Assembly (NCBI GenBank): GCA_022784805.1
Contig: JALFYG010000029.1
Span: forward strand, 1-6,038
Length of the DNA: 6,038 bases
Source: Spirochaetales bacterium
GTDB taxonomy: Bacteria > Spirochaetota > Spirochaetia > Sphaerochaetales > Sphaerochaetaceae
Reading direction: 5' to 3'
Below, piece by piece: positions 5,586 to 6,038 of this stretch. Both the position numbers and the translations under genes were made by a program. How positions within the stretch are numbered: the first letter of the stretch is position 1; every line of letters begins with the position of its first letter. A model generated the notes under the pieces. The model did no database searches. It worked only from the letters and a program-made list of their open reading frames with translations, and was not told the DNA's origin.

Positions 5586-6038
5586 TTACTCGATGACTAC
5601 AGGTGGCTCGACGTTTACCTTTGTGTTCTCAACTACAACTTCTGAGTTGATCACTCTGATTCCTCTGTAATCATTCATTACGATTCCTCTGCACATCTCG
5701 ATTTCCAAGCCACTCTCGATCTCATCCTGCAGCTGGATATCACAATCAGAAATCTTTACGTTTCTGATAGGAGACTCTGGGAGTCCTACGATGAAGGAAG
5801 CAGAAGCTCTGGCATGTGTTACTTTCAAGCCCTTGATGGATACATCAGAAATCTCTGGTGTCAAATCATCGATAGGCTGAGGATCAAGAGAGAATGCAAT
5901 TGGATCTGGGTCTCCACATCTATAGTACATGTTGATGGAAATAGGGCAGATTACATTGTCCATAGTGATATCTGATACGTTGATACCTCTGATCTTTCCA
6001 CCTCTTCCTCTTCTTGTCTTGATTCTGACTCCTCTGTC
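5586..6038 (-). CDS. Glycoside hydrolase family 28 (polygalacturonase-like), C-terminal part, 5' end outside window
   Basis: The frame is open from the right edge to a TAA at 5586-5588, giving 150 residues. The first visible residues, DRGVRIKTRRGRGGKIRGI, contain the GH28 RIK motif (codons at 6018-6026) that binds the substrate carboxylate, with the usual Gly/Arg-rich follow-up and INVSDITMDNV strand. After an aromatic/Pro-rich loop (YYRCGDPDP) come parallel beta-helix rungs (ISDVSIKGLKVTHARASASFIVGLPESPIRNVKISDCDIQ), typical of the GH28 C-terminus. The catalytic NTD, DD and GHG motifs should lie beyond the window. The enzyme would cleave galacturonan or rhamnogalacturonan in pectin; exo or endo mode and location cannot be told here. 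An ATG at 5963 is internal, not the start. It ends at the shared terminator, convergent with the phosphate transporter. Confidence 0.93.
   Translation of the reverse strand, partial: DRGVRIKTRRGRGGKIRGINVSDITMDNVICPISINMYYRCGDPDPIAFSLDPQPIDDLTPEISDVSIKGLKVTHARASASFIVGLPESPIRNVKISDCDIQLQDEIESGLEIEMCRGIVMNDYRGIRVINSEVVVENTKVNVEPPVVIE

Noticed and set aside
5380..5670. Plus-strand frame across the phosphate transporter end and the terminator
   Set aside because: It reads through the terminator hairpin and into the antisense of the GH28 gene; Thr/Ser-rich shadow.

Overview
The window is bacterial accessory or housekeeping DNA of low to moderate GC. Purine-rich Shine-Dalgarno sites (GGAGG, AAAGGAGA, AAGGA, AAAGGGAG) and heavy use of AGA/AGG arginine codons fit a Firmicute. 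A pectin-degrading Lachnospiraceae-type gut or rumen bacterium is my guess from the GH28 gene; this is inference, not proof. There is no rRNA, tRNA, IS element, phage gene or CRISPR array.

Left part (1-1847): two minus-strand genes probably form an operon. A LysR-type regulator (854-1747) lies upstream of a PHP-domain phosphoesterase of the histidinol-phosphatase HisJ/HisK family (1-838, running off the left edge). A short AT-rich divergent promoter region (1748-1847) separates them from the next genes.

Middle (1848-3646): a plus-strand CPA2-type cation:proton antiporter (1848-3140) is followed 18 bases later by an uncatalogued 54-residue protein with a six-aspartate tail (3159-3323). The LysR/antiporter layout resembles nhaR/nhaA, so the regulator may sense ion or pH stress and control the antiporter. 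An unrecognised 108-residue minus-strand ORF (3320-3646) converges on the small gene, and their stop codons overlap.

Right part (3647-6038): a plus-strand Na+/phosphate cotransporter with a C-terminal PhoU domain (3765-5528) starts at a GTG that overlaps an ATG-TGA start-stop. It ends at a strong bidirectional terminator (5529-5573). Converging from the right edge is the C-terminal part of a GH28 polygalacturonase-family enzyme (5586-6038).

Two transporters are linked by Na+/H+ economy: the antiporter may help maintain the ion gradients that Na+-driven phosphate uptake uses. I do not see a clear novel multi-gene system. The most unusual items are the small poly-Asp protein behind the antiporter, the orphan ORF facing it, and the overlapping start-stop at the phosphate transporter.
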